Shown here: positions 1 to 8,535 of the stretch, piece by piece
Layout: every line of letters starts with the position of its first letter
How positions within the stretch are numbered: the first letter of the stretch is position 1
Assembly (NCBI GenBank): GCA_022711755.1
Contig: JAKLEA010000009.1
Coordinates: 124,001 to 188,000, forward strand
From: Planctomycetota bacterium
GTDB taxonomy: Bacteria; Planctomycetota; Brocadiia; SM23-32; JAKLEA01
Direction: 5' to 3'
Length of the DNA stretch: 64,000 nt
The notes under the pieces: model-generated
The model's database searches: none
The model's input: only the letters and a program-made list of their open reading frames with translations
What the model was told of the DNA's origin: nothing
Translations under genes and position numbers: made by a program

Positions 1-1799
1 CAAGTCTCGAACTGGATGCAGATCCCGTGACCGACATTCTGAAGCGTGGTATTCTCGATGATACCCCCCGGCGAGCCATTGATCAGCGTGCGCTGGAAGT
101 TGTCGTGCAGCCAGCAGTTGCGCAACACGAACCCACTTGCCGAACGCTTTCCGTCCAGCACCACCAGAGACAACGCAGGCAATTCCAGGACAGCGTCCAG
201 CCCAACGAGAAACTCACCTTTGGCTGCATAGCTTTCGTTGATCGGAAGGGAGGGGCCGTCAGGGGTCTCGTCTACGGAAATCACCTTCGCGATACCCAGA
301 AGTTCCACCGATTTCATGTCGCGGAACTCAATTGTGTCCCCCACCTTGTAGGCGCCCTGCAAGTAGTAATGGCAGTTGTCGGCGCGCTGGACGACCCGCC
401 CGAAACTGCCATGGATGTTCAGGTTGTCGTCCGAGCCGTATGCCGACTCGCAACGGTCGAGAGTCGGCCCGCGATCAGTCCCGGCGAGATGGAAAACGTC
501 CGCTCCGAAGGCGTGGAGCCGGTTGGTGCGTGGGCGGCGCGTGGCGCGCACGTTCAGATAGACATGCCCGCCTTCGCCGCCTCCTTCGTTGACGGCGATC
601 CCCGGACTGGACCAGATGTTGACATCTTCGTAGCGCATGCCTGCGCATCCCACCGACCTCAGCGCTGCGCCTGTCCTGATGGCGCCGACTAGGTAGTCGC
701 CCGGCTTCAGCGCACCCGGGATCCCGTGCCTGCCAGGTTGGCAGATCACGCTGGCGCCTTCCTCTGAGAGCTGCCAGACGCCGGGGGTATGCCTGTGAAT
801 GATGAAGTCCCCGTTGGCATCGTAGAACATGAACGCCCGATTCCCCTCTGATTCCAGTTCGCCTTTGGCGTTGCGAGGGGGGTAGCCGTCCATGAGCGTC
901 GCGCGGATTGTCTCTTTCTCTCGATCAATACTGGTGACTCGGGCCTGGAACCAGCAGGGGATGGTGCAATCTATGGTCAGGCCGCGGACCGTCACGTCAC
1001 GGCAGTTCTCAAAGAGCAGGCAGTGAACTAGTTCAGGTTCGAACCAGAAGGTGACTCCGTCGGCGACAATCTCCAGGTCGGCTAAGTCTTTCAACGTGGA
1101 CGCCCGACTCCAGCATGCATGGAACAAGTAATCGCCGGGCGGGATTATTATCCGCCCCTGACCGCCGGCCGATGCATCGCGGATTTGCTGCAGGATGTCC
1201 TGCCCCTTCTTGCGCAGAGTCTCTTTCTCCTGCTCAGTGAAATCAGGAAATCCGGATGGCAGATCCGCACGCCAGCGGGTAATGAAGGGCTCTTGAATGA
1301 CTTGGAACGCGGCTCCAACCTTGACGCGCCGTGACCTCGTACCGGCAACCACGAGGACTTCGACCGCCGAGTCCGCGGTCAGATCGAAGGCCGCGATGTC
1401 GAAACCATGACGAATGGAATCCCCTGAAGCCAGTTCGCGGCTCCAGAGGCCCTCCCCGCCCGCAAGGATACGGACCTCGCAGTTCCCATCCGGAGACAGC
1501 TTCTGAACGGTCCCGACAAGGCGGACCGAGCCGTCCGAGCGCAGTGGCCAACGACGTCTGTCGGCGCGGTCCGGTTCGGCCTCAAGGATGGTGACGGCTT
1601 CCACCACCGCATCGCGGAAACCCGGAAGGACCTGGGACCTCTTCTCTTCTATCGGGGCGTTCTGCACAGCGTTCCTCTCCAACGCATCCGTTCCCTTCCT
1701 GGCGGCGCAGCTTGGTATGACTGCTGCAGCCAGCATCACAACAACTCCTATCATGGCTATCCTGAGTCTTGTCACCGTTCGCATTCCCGCCGCCAGCAT
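1..1799 (-). CDS. Secreted right-handed beta-helix protein, 3' end beyond the window
   Basis: I read one uninterrupted minus-strand frame from an ATG at 1799 to the left edge, about 599 residues with no stop, so the C terminus is missing. The N terminus is a basic stretch, a hydrophobic segment (MIGVVVMLAAAVIP) and a Cys in the context IPSC, suggesting a lipoprotein or signal peptide; ATGs at 1784 and 1754 are alternative starts. After an N-terminal domain of about 150 residues there are turn-rich repeats of the pectate-lyase/NosD-like type (VTVRGLTIDC, YEDVNIWSS, SDDNLNIHG, NCWLHDNFQRTLING). The 'SDDNLNIHG' stretch resembles the core coil of bacterial parallel beta-helix proteins that bind or cleave polysaccharides. 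The gene at 29302 encodes a protein of the same general class. The exact enzymatic activity cannot be assigned. Fold confidence is good; function is inferred. Confidence 0.75.
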   Translation of the reverse strand, partial: MLAAGMRTVTRLRIAMIGVVVMLAAAVIPSCAARKGTDALERNAVQNAPIEEKRSQVLPGFRDAVVEAVTILEAEPDRADRRRWPLRSDGSVRLVGTVQKLSPDGNCEVRILAGGEGLWSRELASGDSIRHGFDIAAFDLTADSAVEVLVVAGTRSRRVKVGAAFQVIQEPFITRWRADLPSGFPDFTEQEKETLRKKGQDILQQIRDASAGGQGRIIIPPGDYLFHACWSRASTLKDLADLEIVADGVTFWFEPELVHCLLFENCRDVTVRGLTIDCTIPCWFQARVTSIDREKETIRATLMDGYPPRNAKGELESEGNRAFMFYDANGDFIIHRHTPGVWQLSEEGASVICQPGRHGIPGALKPGDYLVGAIRTGAALRSVGCAGMRYEDVNIWSSPGIAVNEGGGEGGHVYLNVRATRRPRTNRLHAFGADVFHLAGTDRGPTLDRCESAYGSDDNLNIHGSFGRVVQRADNCHYYLQGAYKVGDTIEFRDMKSVELLGIAKVISVDETPDGPSLPINESYAAKGEFLVGLDAVLELPALSLVVLDGKRSASGFVLRNCWLHDNFQRTLINGSPGGIIENTTLQNVGHGICIQFET

Positions 1800-2025
1800 G
1801 GTAACCGCTCTGCCCCTATTAAATTCGAGAAATCCGGGGACATCATCAATACTGTTCGGCCCGGTAGTTGCTGTATATGATGAATGCAGGAGGGATATGG
1901 CGCATGTCGGCAGTCAGTGACTGGGTTGTAGCCGTGTAGTTCCCCCCGTTCTTGCGGCGTGTCGTTGTACGTACGCACCTTTCCCCCCGCGCTCGACTTG
2001 GTCGCGTTTCCCACTCCGGCGTCGC

Positions 2026-2438
2026 TCAGTTCTTCTTTTCGGCCCTCGCCAGGGCCTGTCGTCGTTTCCTCTCCTCGGCCTCCCTTTGCTTCTCTATCGC
2101 GGCGATAGTCTCCTCCAGAGTCGCCCAACCGGTCAGGTAGAAGTTGATCATCTCGAAGAGCCGCTTCGTCGGCTTCGTGCCTGTCCATCGCCTCACCAGC
2201 AGCGATGCGATCAGCGCGCAATACATCACGATCATCATCCCGTTTCGGCTCTCGCACAGAACCAGGTCCGCCTCCAGCGCCTTCTTGAACCATCGGAAAA
2301 ACAACTCCACCTGCCACCGGTAGCGATACAATTGGCCTATCAGCGTCGCGTCCACGTCTTCAAGGTCGGTGGCCAGCAGCATCGTGTAGTGCGTCTTGTC
2401 CGCGCGGAAGGTCTTCTTGCTTGAAACCTTTCTTTGAC
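2026..2438 (-). pseudogene. IS4-family transposase remnant (C-terminal part)
   Basis: About 137 codons of an open minus-strand frame end at 2026 and carry the IS4-type C-terminal signature YRYRWQVELFFRWFKKAL, i.e. the Y-R-E-K motif around the catalytic Glu, followed by a hydrophobic helix and a charged tail ending AEKKN. A full IS4 transposase is 350 to 450 residues, so the N-terminal DDE part is missing. The frame runs without a stop up to the outer end of the neighbouring IS1595 element at 2439. Sequence beyond the other end of that element (after 3485) does not continue the transposase. The copy therefore looks truncated, probably by insertion followed by deletion. It cannot be autonomous. 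Confidence 0.8.
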
Positions 2439-3485
2439 GAAATGCCTATTGACTTGGCTCATAATGATTCGCGGCTGACCAACTGGTCGTAGGTCACGGT
2501 GGGCGTGCTCACGCAGGCCTTTATGAGCCGGTCAAACAATTGCCTCTCCCAGAAGCGGCGATTGAACCGGTAGCAAACCTCGCCCATGTACGAATGCAAA
2601 TGCTTGGCCGAAACGCCCCTGTGTGTTCCACTGATGACTGACTTGACGTTGGAAATCACGCGGTGAACCCAGGGCAGAAGGCGACCGGCGTCAGAGGCAT
2701 CGCGCAGTACAACCCTGTAGTGAACAATCTCCTTGTCCTCGGCCGCTTTCCGGTAGGAGCGCCACCCGTCGGTTTGGATTGCTTCCAGAAGTTGGCGCCC
2801 TTGTTCGGTTTCAACTCCGCAACCCAGACTCTCCAGAAAGGCCCCGATGCTGCGGGCTGAGGCGTCCTCCACCACGCGCATGTGAGCAAAGCCCGGTCTG
2901 CGTTTGCCCTTCGCGTCCGTATAGAGCGAAACCGCGCACAACACCGTGCTCTTGCGCTCGCTTCCGCGCCCCAACGTGTGCCCCGGCGGGCCGAAGAACG
3001 AATCATCCAGCTCCACAAGTCCCGCCAGCGTATAACGCGCGTCCCGGTCAGCCATCGCCTTGCGAATCTTATGGGCCATCATCCACGCCGTCTTGTAGTC
3101 CCTGATGTCCAACAATCGCTGCATCTCGGCCACCGACGTGCCCACCTTGTCCGTGGCCATGCGGTAAATCAGCCAGTACCACTTCAGAAGCGGCGTGCGC
3201 GTCTTGTGGAAAATGGTGCCTGCCGTCACGCTGGTCTTGGCGCGGCACTTCTTGCAGTCCATGACTCCCCGGGTGCGGATGAGCCATGCCGCATCGTGAC
3301 CGCAACGGGGGCACATAAATCCGTCCTGCCACCTCATCTGCTGCAAGTGCTCCAGACACGCTTCCTCTTCGCCAAACGCCTTCTGGAACTCCAACAGGCT
3401 ACGTTCCTCGTAGCGTCGCGTTGCCGTCCCGGTAATCATAGAGAAGATCATGTCTGGCATTATGAGCTAAGTCAATAAGCATTTC
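2439..3485. mobile_element. IS1595-family insertion sequence with matching terminal inverted repeats
   Basis: The element is bounded by inverted repeats of 28 bp at 2439-2466 and 3458-3485, which differ at only two positions when one is reverse-complemented. Length is about 1047 bp with one transposase gene filling it; the ATG at 3460 lies within the right repeat. The 8 bp outside the two ends (2431-2438 and 3486-3493) do not match, so no target duplication is visible. This fits an insertion followed by loss of one flank. The left end abuts the IS4 remnant directly. Confidence 0.85.
2459..3460 (-). CDS. IS1595-family (ISXO2-like) transposase
   Basis: This 333-aa protein has the ISXO2/IS1595 architecture. 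An N-terminal zinc ribbon carries two CxxC pairs (CPRCG and CKKC, about residues 50 to 73) followed by a helical KWYWLIYRM segment. The catalytic domain shows ELDDSFFG (first Asp), IQTDGWRSY (second Asp) and HLHSYMGEVCYRFNRR (probable third acidic residue). Such enzymes catalyse cut-and-paste transposition through single-strand transfers at the inverted repeats. Length matches intact family members and I see no frameshift, so the element may be active. ATGs at 3451 and 3439 are possible internal starts. The family call is firm; activity is inferred. Confidence 0.92.
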   Translation of the reverse strand: MPDMIFSMITGTATRRYEERSLLEFQKAFGEEEACLEHLQQMRWQDGFMCPRCGHDAAWLIRTRGVMDCKKCRAKTSVTAGTIFHKTRTPLLKWYWLIYRMATDKVGTSVAEMQRLLDIRDYKTAWMMAHKIRKAMADRDARYTLAGLVELDDSFFGPPGHTLGRGSERKSTVLCAVSLYTDAKGKRRPGFAHMRVVEDASARSIGAFLESLGCGVETEQGRQLLEAIQTDGWRSYRKAAEDKEIVHYRVVLRDASDAGRLLPWVHRVISNVKSVISGTHRGVSAKHLHSYMGEVCYRFNRRFWERQLFDRLIKACVSTPTVTYDQLVSRESL

Positions 3486-3750
3486 TCGCGGAATTTCCGG
3501 GGGGCTATTTCAAGCGATTGGTGTTAAACGCTTAAGGCCGATGGAATTGCGCGCGCCGAATCATGGTCCTTCCGAGTGCGCAAATCTCAGGACGAGTTGC
3601 AAATCCTGCGCGACCGGGTCAAAACAATCATACGCATTTTGTGCCGTGCGCCGAGTCACATTCATTCTCCGGATAGTATCCTTCCGCCGGGTTATCGGTT
3701 AGAATCCCTGCTCGCGTCATGGCGTGAAAGAGGGACATTGCGGAAACCGA

Positions 3751-5160
3751 ATGGGAAGCGGTCATACAATCTCCTGGGAAGTCGCGGCGTGGCTGATTGC
3801 GGCGCTGTTTGCAATCGCCGCCGAGGCGGCGCGCAGGCTTGAAGCCGAGGGCTTCAGCCGGGCGTCCGGATGGCTGGCTTTCGGCTTCTTCGCCGCCGGT
3901 TCGCTCATATGGATGTTCGGGGACACCTATGCCTACTACTTCGGCCAGAAGGAGGACGCCCTGCGGATATCCTATTGGGGGTCGTATCGCGAGCACGAGA
4001 TGTGGAAGGAGATCGTCGCCGAATTCCGGAAGCTCAACCCCGGAGTCCGCGTAAAGCAGGAATACATCACGGATAATTACGACGGCAAGGTCCAGCAACT
4101 TCTGATGTCCGGCGACGCGCCTGACGTGATACTCTTCCAGGACGAGCCTTTCCCGCAGTTCGTGGACAGCCGAAAGTTCCAGTGCCTTGACGACTATTGC
4201 GCGCGTAAGGATGACGGCGTCAATCTCGACCGCGACTACTGGAAAACCGCGGTCGAATCCTTCCGCCTCAACGGGAAGGTCTACGGCATCCCGATCTGGG
4301 GCGGGGAGTGCATGGTCATCTACAACCGGACGACCTTTCGGGAGGCCGGTGTCCCGGAGCCAGGCGAGAAATGGACCATTGACGAGTTCCTGGACGCATG
4401 CAAGCGGATCACCGCCGACACCGACGGGGACGGGCGGCTGGACAGATACGGCTTCATCATCCCCGGATGGGTCTACTGGCTCCCCTTTACTTACGCCTTC
4501 GGAGCCGAGTATCTTGACCCGTCCCGGACGAAGTGGACGCTCTGGGGGCCCGAGGCGGAGGCGCAATTCACGTTCTGGCGGGACCTGCGCTACAAGCATC
4601 ACGTCTCGCCTTTCAGCTACGAGCTTACCATGGGCGGGGACACCGCATTCATGACGAACCGCGCAGCCATGTTCATCAGCGGCCCCTGGGCGATGCCGTC
4701 TCTCAACGAGGCGGGCGTGGATTTCGACGTGGCCCACATTCCGAGCGGGCCGGGCGGACATGGCACGCGGGTGACATGGGACTCGCTTGTGATGCCTACC
4801 GACTCCCGCAAGAAGGAACTTGCCTGGCGGTTCATCCGATTCGCAACCTCCCTGCCGGCTGAGACGATAGTGGCAAAGTACCAGAGATCGGTTCCTGCTC
4901 TCAAGGCCGCGCGGGAGGCGTTCATATCCGTGAATCCAAAGGTCAGAACCCGCCGGTTCATTGACGCCTTCGAATACGCCCGGATACAGCCGATAACCGT
5001 CAACTGGCAGATGATGAACCGCGAGGTCGCAAGCGAAACCGACCTTATGCTTGACGACAAGCAGACACCGAGAGAAACCTTGCGGCGTCTGGCGGAAAAC
5101 ATTCACCTCAAGGAGGTGTTTGAAATGCCGGCGACCGGCGGGGAGGGCGTAAGGCCATGA
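3751..5160 (+). CDS. Membrane-tethered sugar ABC transporter substrate-binding protein
   Basis: About 469 aa. From roughly residue 60 it is a family-1 (MalE/UgpB-type) solute-binding protein: RISYWGSYREHEMWKEIVAEF, then APDVILFQDEPFPQF, GIPIWGGECMVIYNRTTF and a GPWAMPS segment, all typical positions in CUT1 sugar receptors. In place of a cleavable signal peptide there are two hydrophobic helices (about residues 11-27 and 39-56) separated by an Arg-rich loop. By the positive-inside rule this places both termini outside, leaving the receptor anchored in the periplasm. The ATG at 3751 is chosen over an in-frame GTG at 3724; neither has a strong ribosome binding site. The stop overlaps the start of the next permease by 4 nt. 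The ligand is probably a mono- or oligosaccharide, unidentified. Confidence 0.9.
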   Translation: MGSGHTISWEVAAWLIAALFAIAAEAARRLEAEGFSRASGWLAFGFFAAGSLIWMFGDTYAYYFGQKEDALRISYWGSYREHEMWKEIVAEFRKLNPGVRVKQEYITDNYDGKVQQLLMSGDAPDVILFQDEPFPQFVDSRKFQCLDDYCARKDDGVNLDRDYWKTAVESFRLNGKVYGIPIWGGECMVIYNRTTFREAGVPEPGEKWTIDEFLDACKRITADTDGDGRLDRYGFIIPGWVYWLPFTYAFGAEYLDPSRTKWTLWGPEAEAQFTFWRDLRYKHHVSPFSYELTMGGDTAFMTNRAAMFISGPWAMPSLNEAGVDFDVAHIPSGPGGHGTRVTWDSLVMPTDSRKKELAWRFIRFATSLPAETIVAKYQRSVPALKAAREAFISVNPKVRTRRFIDAFEYARIQPITVNWQMMNREVASETDLMLDDKQTPRETLRRLAENIHLKEVFEMPATGGEGVRP

Positions 5161-6110
5161 CCGGCGGAAGCAGAAGGGAACTCCGCGCCGCGCCGAAGTC
5201 CAGGGAGAACCTGCTGGGCTACCTCTTCGCCTCCCCGTGGTTCATCGGTTTCTTCGCGCTCACCCTCGGCCCGATGGTCGTGTCCTTCCTGTTCGCCTTC
5301 ATCAAGTGGGACGGCATCAACCTTGAGGACATCAAATGGGTGGGTACGGCCAACTACGCGCGCGCCGCGGCCGACCCCGACGTCAGGAAGGCGCTTGTTA
5401 ATACGGCATATTACAGTTTCCTGAGCGTGCCGCTGGGGCTTGCGGCGGCGCTCGGGCTTGCCATGCTCCTGAACCAGCAACTGCGCGGCATATCCTTCTT
5501 CAGGACGATCTTCTACATGCCGTCCGTCATCGGCGGCGTGGCGACGATAATGATGTGGATCTGGGTGTTCAACCCGGAATACGGCCTGCTCAACGATCTG
5601 CTGCGCGGCATCGCCGGGATCATCGCTAAAGTCGGCGTCAGCGCGGCGCGGACGTGGGAACCGCCCAAGTGGCTCCTCAGTCAGGAATGGGCCATCCCCT
5701 CCCTCATCATCATGAGCGTCTGGGGAACCGGCGCCTCGATGCTCATCTTCCTGGCCGCGCTTCAGAATGTGCCGGACTCGCTCTACGAGGCCGCCGACCT
5801 CGACGGGGCGGGTAAGGTCAGCAAGTTCATCCACATCACCGTCCCTCAGATTTCCCCGGCCCTTTTCTTCAACCTCGTAATGGGCATCATCGGCTCCTTC
5901 CAGGTCTTCACGGAGGCCTTCCTGATGACCGCCGGCGGCCCGAACAAGGCCACGCTGTTCTACGTGCTTTACCTCTACAACAAAGCGTTTCAGGACTTCG
6001 AGATCGGCTACGCCAGCGCGCTGGCGTGGATTCTCTTCATCATCATCATGGCCTTCACGCTGCTCATCATCAGGTCCAGCAAAATGTGGGTCTACTACGC
6101 GGGCGAGTGA
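5157..6110 (+). CDS. Sugar ABC transporter permease (MalF/UgpA-like)
   Basis: This 317-aa polytopic membrane protein belongs to the binding-protein-dependent transport inner-membrane family. It has about six hydrophobic helices, beginning with LLGYLFASPWFIGFFALTLG. The EAA coupling motif (EAADLDGAGK, from residue 211, followed by ITVPQISPALFF) is where the ATPase docks. The start overlaps the binding-protein stop in an ATGA arrangement, indicating translational coupling. It pairs with the permease at 6137 to form the channel of a CUT1-type importer. No nucleotide-binding subunit is encoded in this cluster, so an ATPase elsewhere (MsmK/UgpC type) is probably shared. Family assignment is secure; the substrate is unknown. 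Confidence 0.93.
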   Translation: MTGGSRRELRAAPKSRENLLGYLFASPWFIGFFALTLGPMVVSFLFAFIKWDGINLEDIKWVGTANYARAAADPDVRKALVNTAYYSFLSVPLGLAAALGLAMLLNQQLRGISFFRTIFYMPSVIGGVATIMMWIWVFNPEYGLLNDLLRGIAGIIAKVGVSAARTWEPPKWLLSQEWAIPSLIIMSVWGTGASMLIFLAALQNVPDSLYEAADLDGAGKVSKFIHITVPQISPALFFNLVMGIIGSFQVFTEAFLMTAGGPNKATLFYVLYLYNKAFQDFEIGYASALAWILFIIIMAFTLLIIRSSKMWVYYAGE

Positions 6111-6136
6111 CGCCTGTAGGATCGGAATAACCGGCG

Positions 6137-6997
6137 ATGGAAACGCGAAGCGGAGCTTACTACCGGGTCAGGAGGAACGCGTGGAGACTATCTCTCTACG
6201 CGCTTGCCTTCGGCCTTTCCTTCGCCTTCCTGTTCCCGGTCGTCTGGGCGTTCGGCGCGTCATTCAAGCCGCTGATCGAGGTCTATCGCTTCCCCCCTAC
6301 GTTCTTCACGTGGCCTCCCCGATGGCAGAATTATCCCGAAGCGCTGTCCAAGCTCCCCTTCGCTGCGTTCATCTGGAACACGTTCGTTATAACGATCAGC
6401 TCGACGGTCGGGCAGATTCTCTCCGCCTCGCTGGTCGGATACGCCTTCGCGCGGCTCAACTGGAAGGGGCGGGAGTTCTGGTTCCTGTGCCTGCTGGCGA
6501 CAATGATGCTGCCGGGGCAGGTGCTCCTGATCCCGCATTACCTGATCTTCAAGAACCTTGGCTGGGTGAACACGTACAAACCGCTGATCGTGCCGTCATG
6601 GCTGGGCGGCGGGGCCTTCTTCATCTTCCTGTTCCGGCAGTTCTTCAAGGGCATCCCGCAGGAGCTTTCCGACGCCGCGAAGATTGACGGGGCAAGCGAA
6701 CTACGAATCTATGCGTACATCTTCCTGCCCCTGGCCAAGCCCATCGTCATCACCGTCGGCATCATGAGCTTCATCGGACACTGGAAGCAGTTCATGGGGC
6801 CGCTGATCTACCTGTCGGATTACGAGACTTATCCGGTCGCGCTCGGACTCAGGATGTATCAGCAGGTCGAGGGCGGCTCGTTCATACACTACCTGATGGC
6901 CGCAAGCGTGGTGGCGCTTTTCCCGCTTCTGATCCTGTTCTTCCTCTCGCAGAGATATATCACGAAGGGACTGCTGCTGACGGGGTCGAAGGGGTAG
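6137..6997 (+). CDS. Sugar ABC transporter permease (MalG/UgpE-like)
   Basis: This 286-aa protein is the second permease of the importer. It opens with a short cytoplasmic N terminus and a hydrophobic helix (LSLYALAFGLSFAFLFPVVWAF), includes GASFKPLIEVYRFPPTF typical of MalG/UgpE proteins, and carries the EAA-type loop SDAAKIDGASELRIYAYIFLP near residue 178. A GGA-containing ribosome site lies upstream and the gap to the previous gene is 26 nt, so it is almost certainly in the same operon. It acts in the inner membrane with the 5157 permease and the tethered receptor. A 190-nt spacer without a gene follows, so the downstream genes may have their own promoter. Confidence 0.93.
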   Translation: METRSGAYYRVRRNAWRLSLYALAFGLSFAFLFPVVWAFGASFKPLIEVYRFPPTFFTWPPRWQNYPEALSKLPFAAFIWNTFVITISSTVGQILSASLVGYAFARLNWKGREFWFLCLLATMMLPGQVLLIPHYLIFKNLGWVNTYKPLIVPSWLGGGAFFIFLFRQFFKGIPQELSDAAKIDGASELRIYAYIFLPLAKPIVITVGIMSFIGHWKQFMGPLIYLSDYETYPVALGLRMYQQVEGGSFIHYLMAASVVALFPLLILFFLSQRYITKGLLLTGSKG

Positions 6998-7187
6998 CAG
7001 AAGACCGGAAGAATGGGGATTTATTGCGTCGCCTTGCGCAACTTGGGCTGGACCATGGTGGTGGCATGGGCTTGCGTTATGCGCAGATACGCACATGCAG
7101 ACGGGGATTTCAGGTTACACAGGGAGAATCAGAGAGTTGTCTGTCCCGGTTCTTGTATCCCGCGCCGTTCAAGGATAGCCTGCTGAT

Positions 7188-8525
7188 ATGAAATGCCGGA
7201 GGATAATTCAACTGTTTGCGCATCCTGTCAGTGACGGACGCGAATCCTTGGATTGCGCAAGCTTGCTTGCGCCTTCGAGCGGCAGGCTTGCCTGCCGCAG
7301 CAAGCTGCGGCCAACGGCAAGGCGGCGTCGCGATTTTCAAGCGCGCAGCAGCGCGCATCCACACCCGAGCCTGTCAGTGACCTATTACCGATTTGCGGCG
7401 GCGCTTGCGTTGATTCTCGCGCAAACGGCCTGTCGTGCTTTGTCTGCTGACGAAACCGCTCACGCCGATGCGATGCGCTCTTTTCCGACCATCGGGGCTA
7501 TCCGCTGGGACGCATGGTTCGAGGGCAACGACTGGCAGGGGAATCTCGCTCCCGCGCAGTGGCATTCCCGGCTCCCTTTCTATGCGAAGATTCTGCCTGA
7601 CGGCGGGGTCGAGATCCGTTCCGATTCCCAGGAAACGATGGACAGAGAAATCGCCTGCGCCACGACCGGGGGGCTGGATTACTGGGCGTTCTGCTACTAC
7701 CATCCGTCATCCTGGAAGGGCGCGGATTCCTACAACTACGGCTGGAGGCTCTTCCGGCAAAGCGAGAATAAGCTCAGGCTAAGATACTGCCTCATCCTTC
7801 AGGGGCGCTGGCTTGGTCCGCCGGATCAATGGCCGGATACGATCCGTCTGTTCTGCGAGATGTTTTCTGGGAATGATTACCTGAAGGTCTGCGGCAATCG
7901 GCCCCTTGTCTACGTCTTCGGCTGTGAGGATGTCGAGGCGCGCTTCGGTTCAGCCGCGCAGGCCAGGTCGGGATTCGACGCGCTGCGAGCGGCGGCGATC
8001 GGGAACGGGAGCGGTTCGCCTTATATAGTCGCGCAGGTATTCTCCGCAAAGGACGGGGTCAGGCATCTTGAAAACTACGGATTTGACGCAATCGGCGCAT
8101 ACAGCGCCCCGGGATGGGGCAGGCACGAGGAGCTTCCCTATTCGGAGCTTGCGGCCGCCAATCTTCGCTTCATGGAGCAGTTAAGAGAAACAGGCAAACC
8201 TGTGGTCCCTCTTGTGAACTCCGGATGGGACGCTCGCCCCCGGTTGATCCATCCGCGTTTTACCGAGACCTACAAAGGACCGTGGCATGCCCAGCCGGCG
8301 CCGGACGAGTTTGCTGAGAATGTCCGCGCCGCAATCCGCTGGACAGGGAATCACCCTGTGGCCGCCGAGTCCGGAACGGTTCTCATCTACGCATGGAACG
8401 AGAACGATGAGGGCGGGTGGCTCGTCCCGACCTTGTCGGAGGGCGCGGCGAGGCTTGACGCGCTGGCGGGCATGCTGAAGTCGGAGCGGGAGGCATCGCG
8501 CCTGCAATCGGGGCAAAAAAATTGA
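7188..8525 (+). CDS. GH99/WbsX-like secreted protein, start displaced by a repeat insertion
   Basis: From about residue 90 the protein resembles the GH99-like/WbsX TIM-barrel family: GAIRWDAWFEGN, a QETMDREIACATTGGLDYWAFCYY segment in which a companion helix precedes a beta strand, VPLVNSGWDARPR, and VLIYAWNENDEGGWLVPT near the C terminus. Related proteins occur in glycan-processing loci as endo-mannosidase-like or polysaccharide-synthesis proteins. The first 60 or so residues are probably not original: they are translated from a 146-bp repeat insert flanked by 12-bp direct repeats (7224-7235 and 7370-7381). A GTG at 7377 starts a good signal peptide (YYRFAAALALILAQTACRA) and is a likely start; ATG 7188 is the longest frame. 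The gene ends 10 nt before the next. The specific activity is unproven. Confidence 0.72.
   Translation: MKCRRIIQLFAHPVSDGRESLDCASLLAPSSGRLACRSKLRPTARRRRDFQARSSAHPHPSLSVTYYRFAAALALILAQTACRALSADETAHADAMRSFPTIGAIRWDAWFEGNDWQGNLAPAQWHSRLPFYAKILPDGGVEIRSDSQETMDREIACATTGGLDYWAFCYYHPSSWKGADSYNYGWRLFRQSENKLRLRYCLILQGRWLGPPDQWPDTIRLFCEMFSGNDYLKVCGNRPLVYVFGCEDVEARFGSAAQARSGFDALRAAAIGNGSGSPYIVAQVFSAKDGVRHLENYGFDAIGAYSAPGWGRHEELPYSELAAANLRFMEQLRETGKPVVPLVNSGWDARPRLIHPRFTETYKGPWHAQPAPDEFAENVRAAIRWTGNHPVAAESGTVLIYAWNENDEGGWLVPTLSEGAARLDALAGMLKSEREASRLQSGQKN
7224..7381. repeat. Insertion-like palindromic repeat flanked by 12-bp direct repeats
   Basis: CCTGTCAGTGAC occurs at 7224-7235 and again at 7370-7381. 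The 134 bp between them hold a run of perfect hairpins: 7255-7272 (7-bp stem, CTTG loop), 7279-7298 (8-bp stem, CTTG loop), 7294-7311 (7-bp stem, CAAG loop, sharing an arm with the previous one) and 7341-7356 (GCGCGC stem). The direct repeats look like a target-site duplication of a small non-autonomous element. It sits at the very start of the GH99-like gene and shifts the frame entering it. Sequence close to its first hairpin recurs at 9893-9923 (see that entry). Confidence 0.7.
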
Positions 8526-8535
8526 GGAGTCCATC

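Noticed and set aside
3486..3493. Target duplication of the IS1595 element
   Set aside because: The 8-bp flanks (2431-2438 versus 3486-3493) do not match.
3628..5106. 492-codon minus-strand open frame
   Set aside because: It lies opposite the binding protein, has no family features and is an artefact of GC-rich codon use.
7255..7311. CRISPR-like repeats
   Set aside because: Hairpins differ in stem and spacing and do not form direct repeats with spacers.
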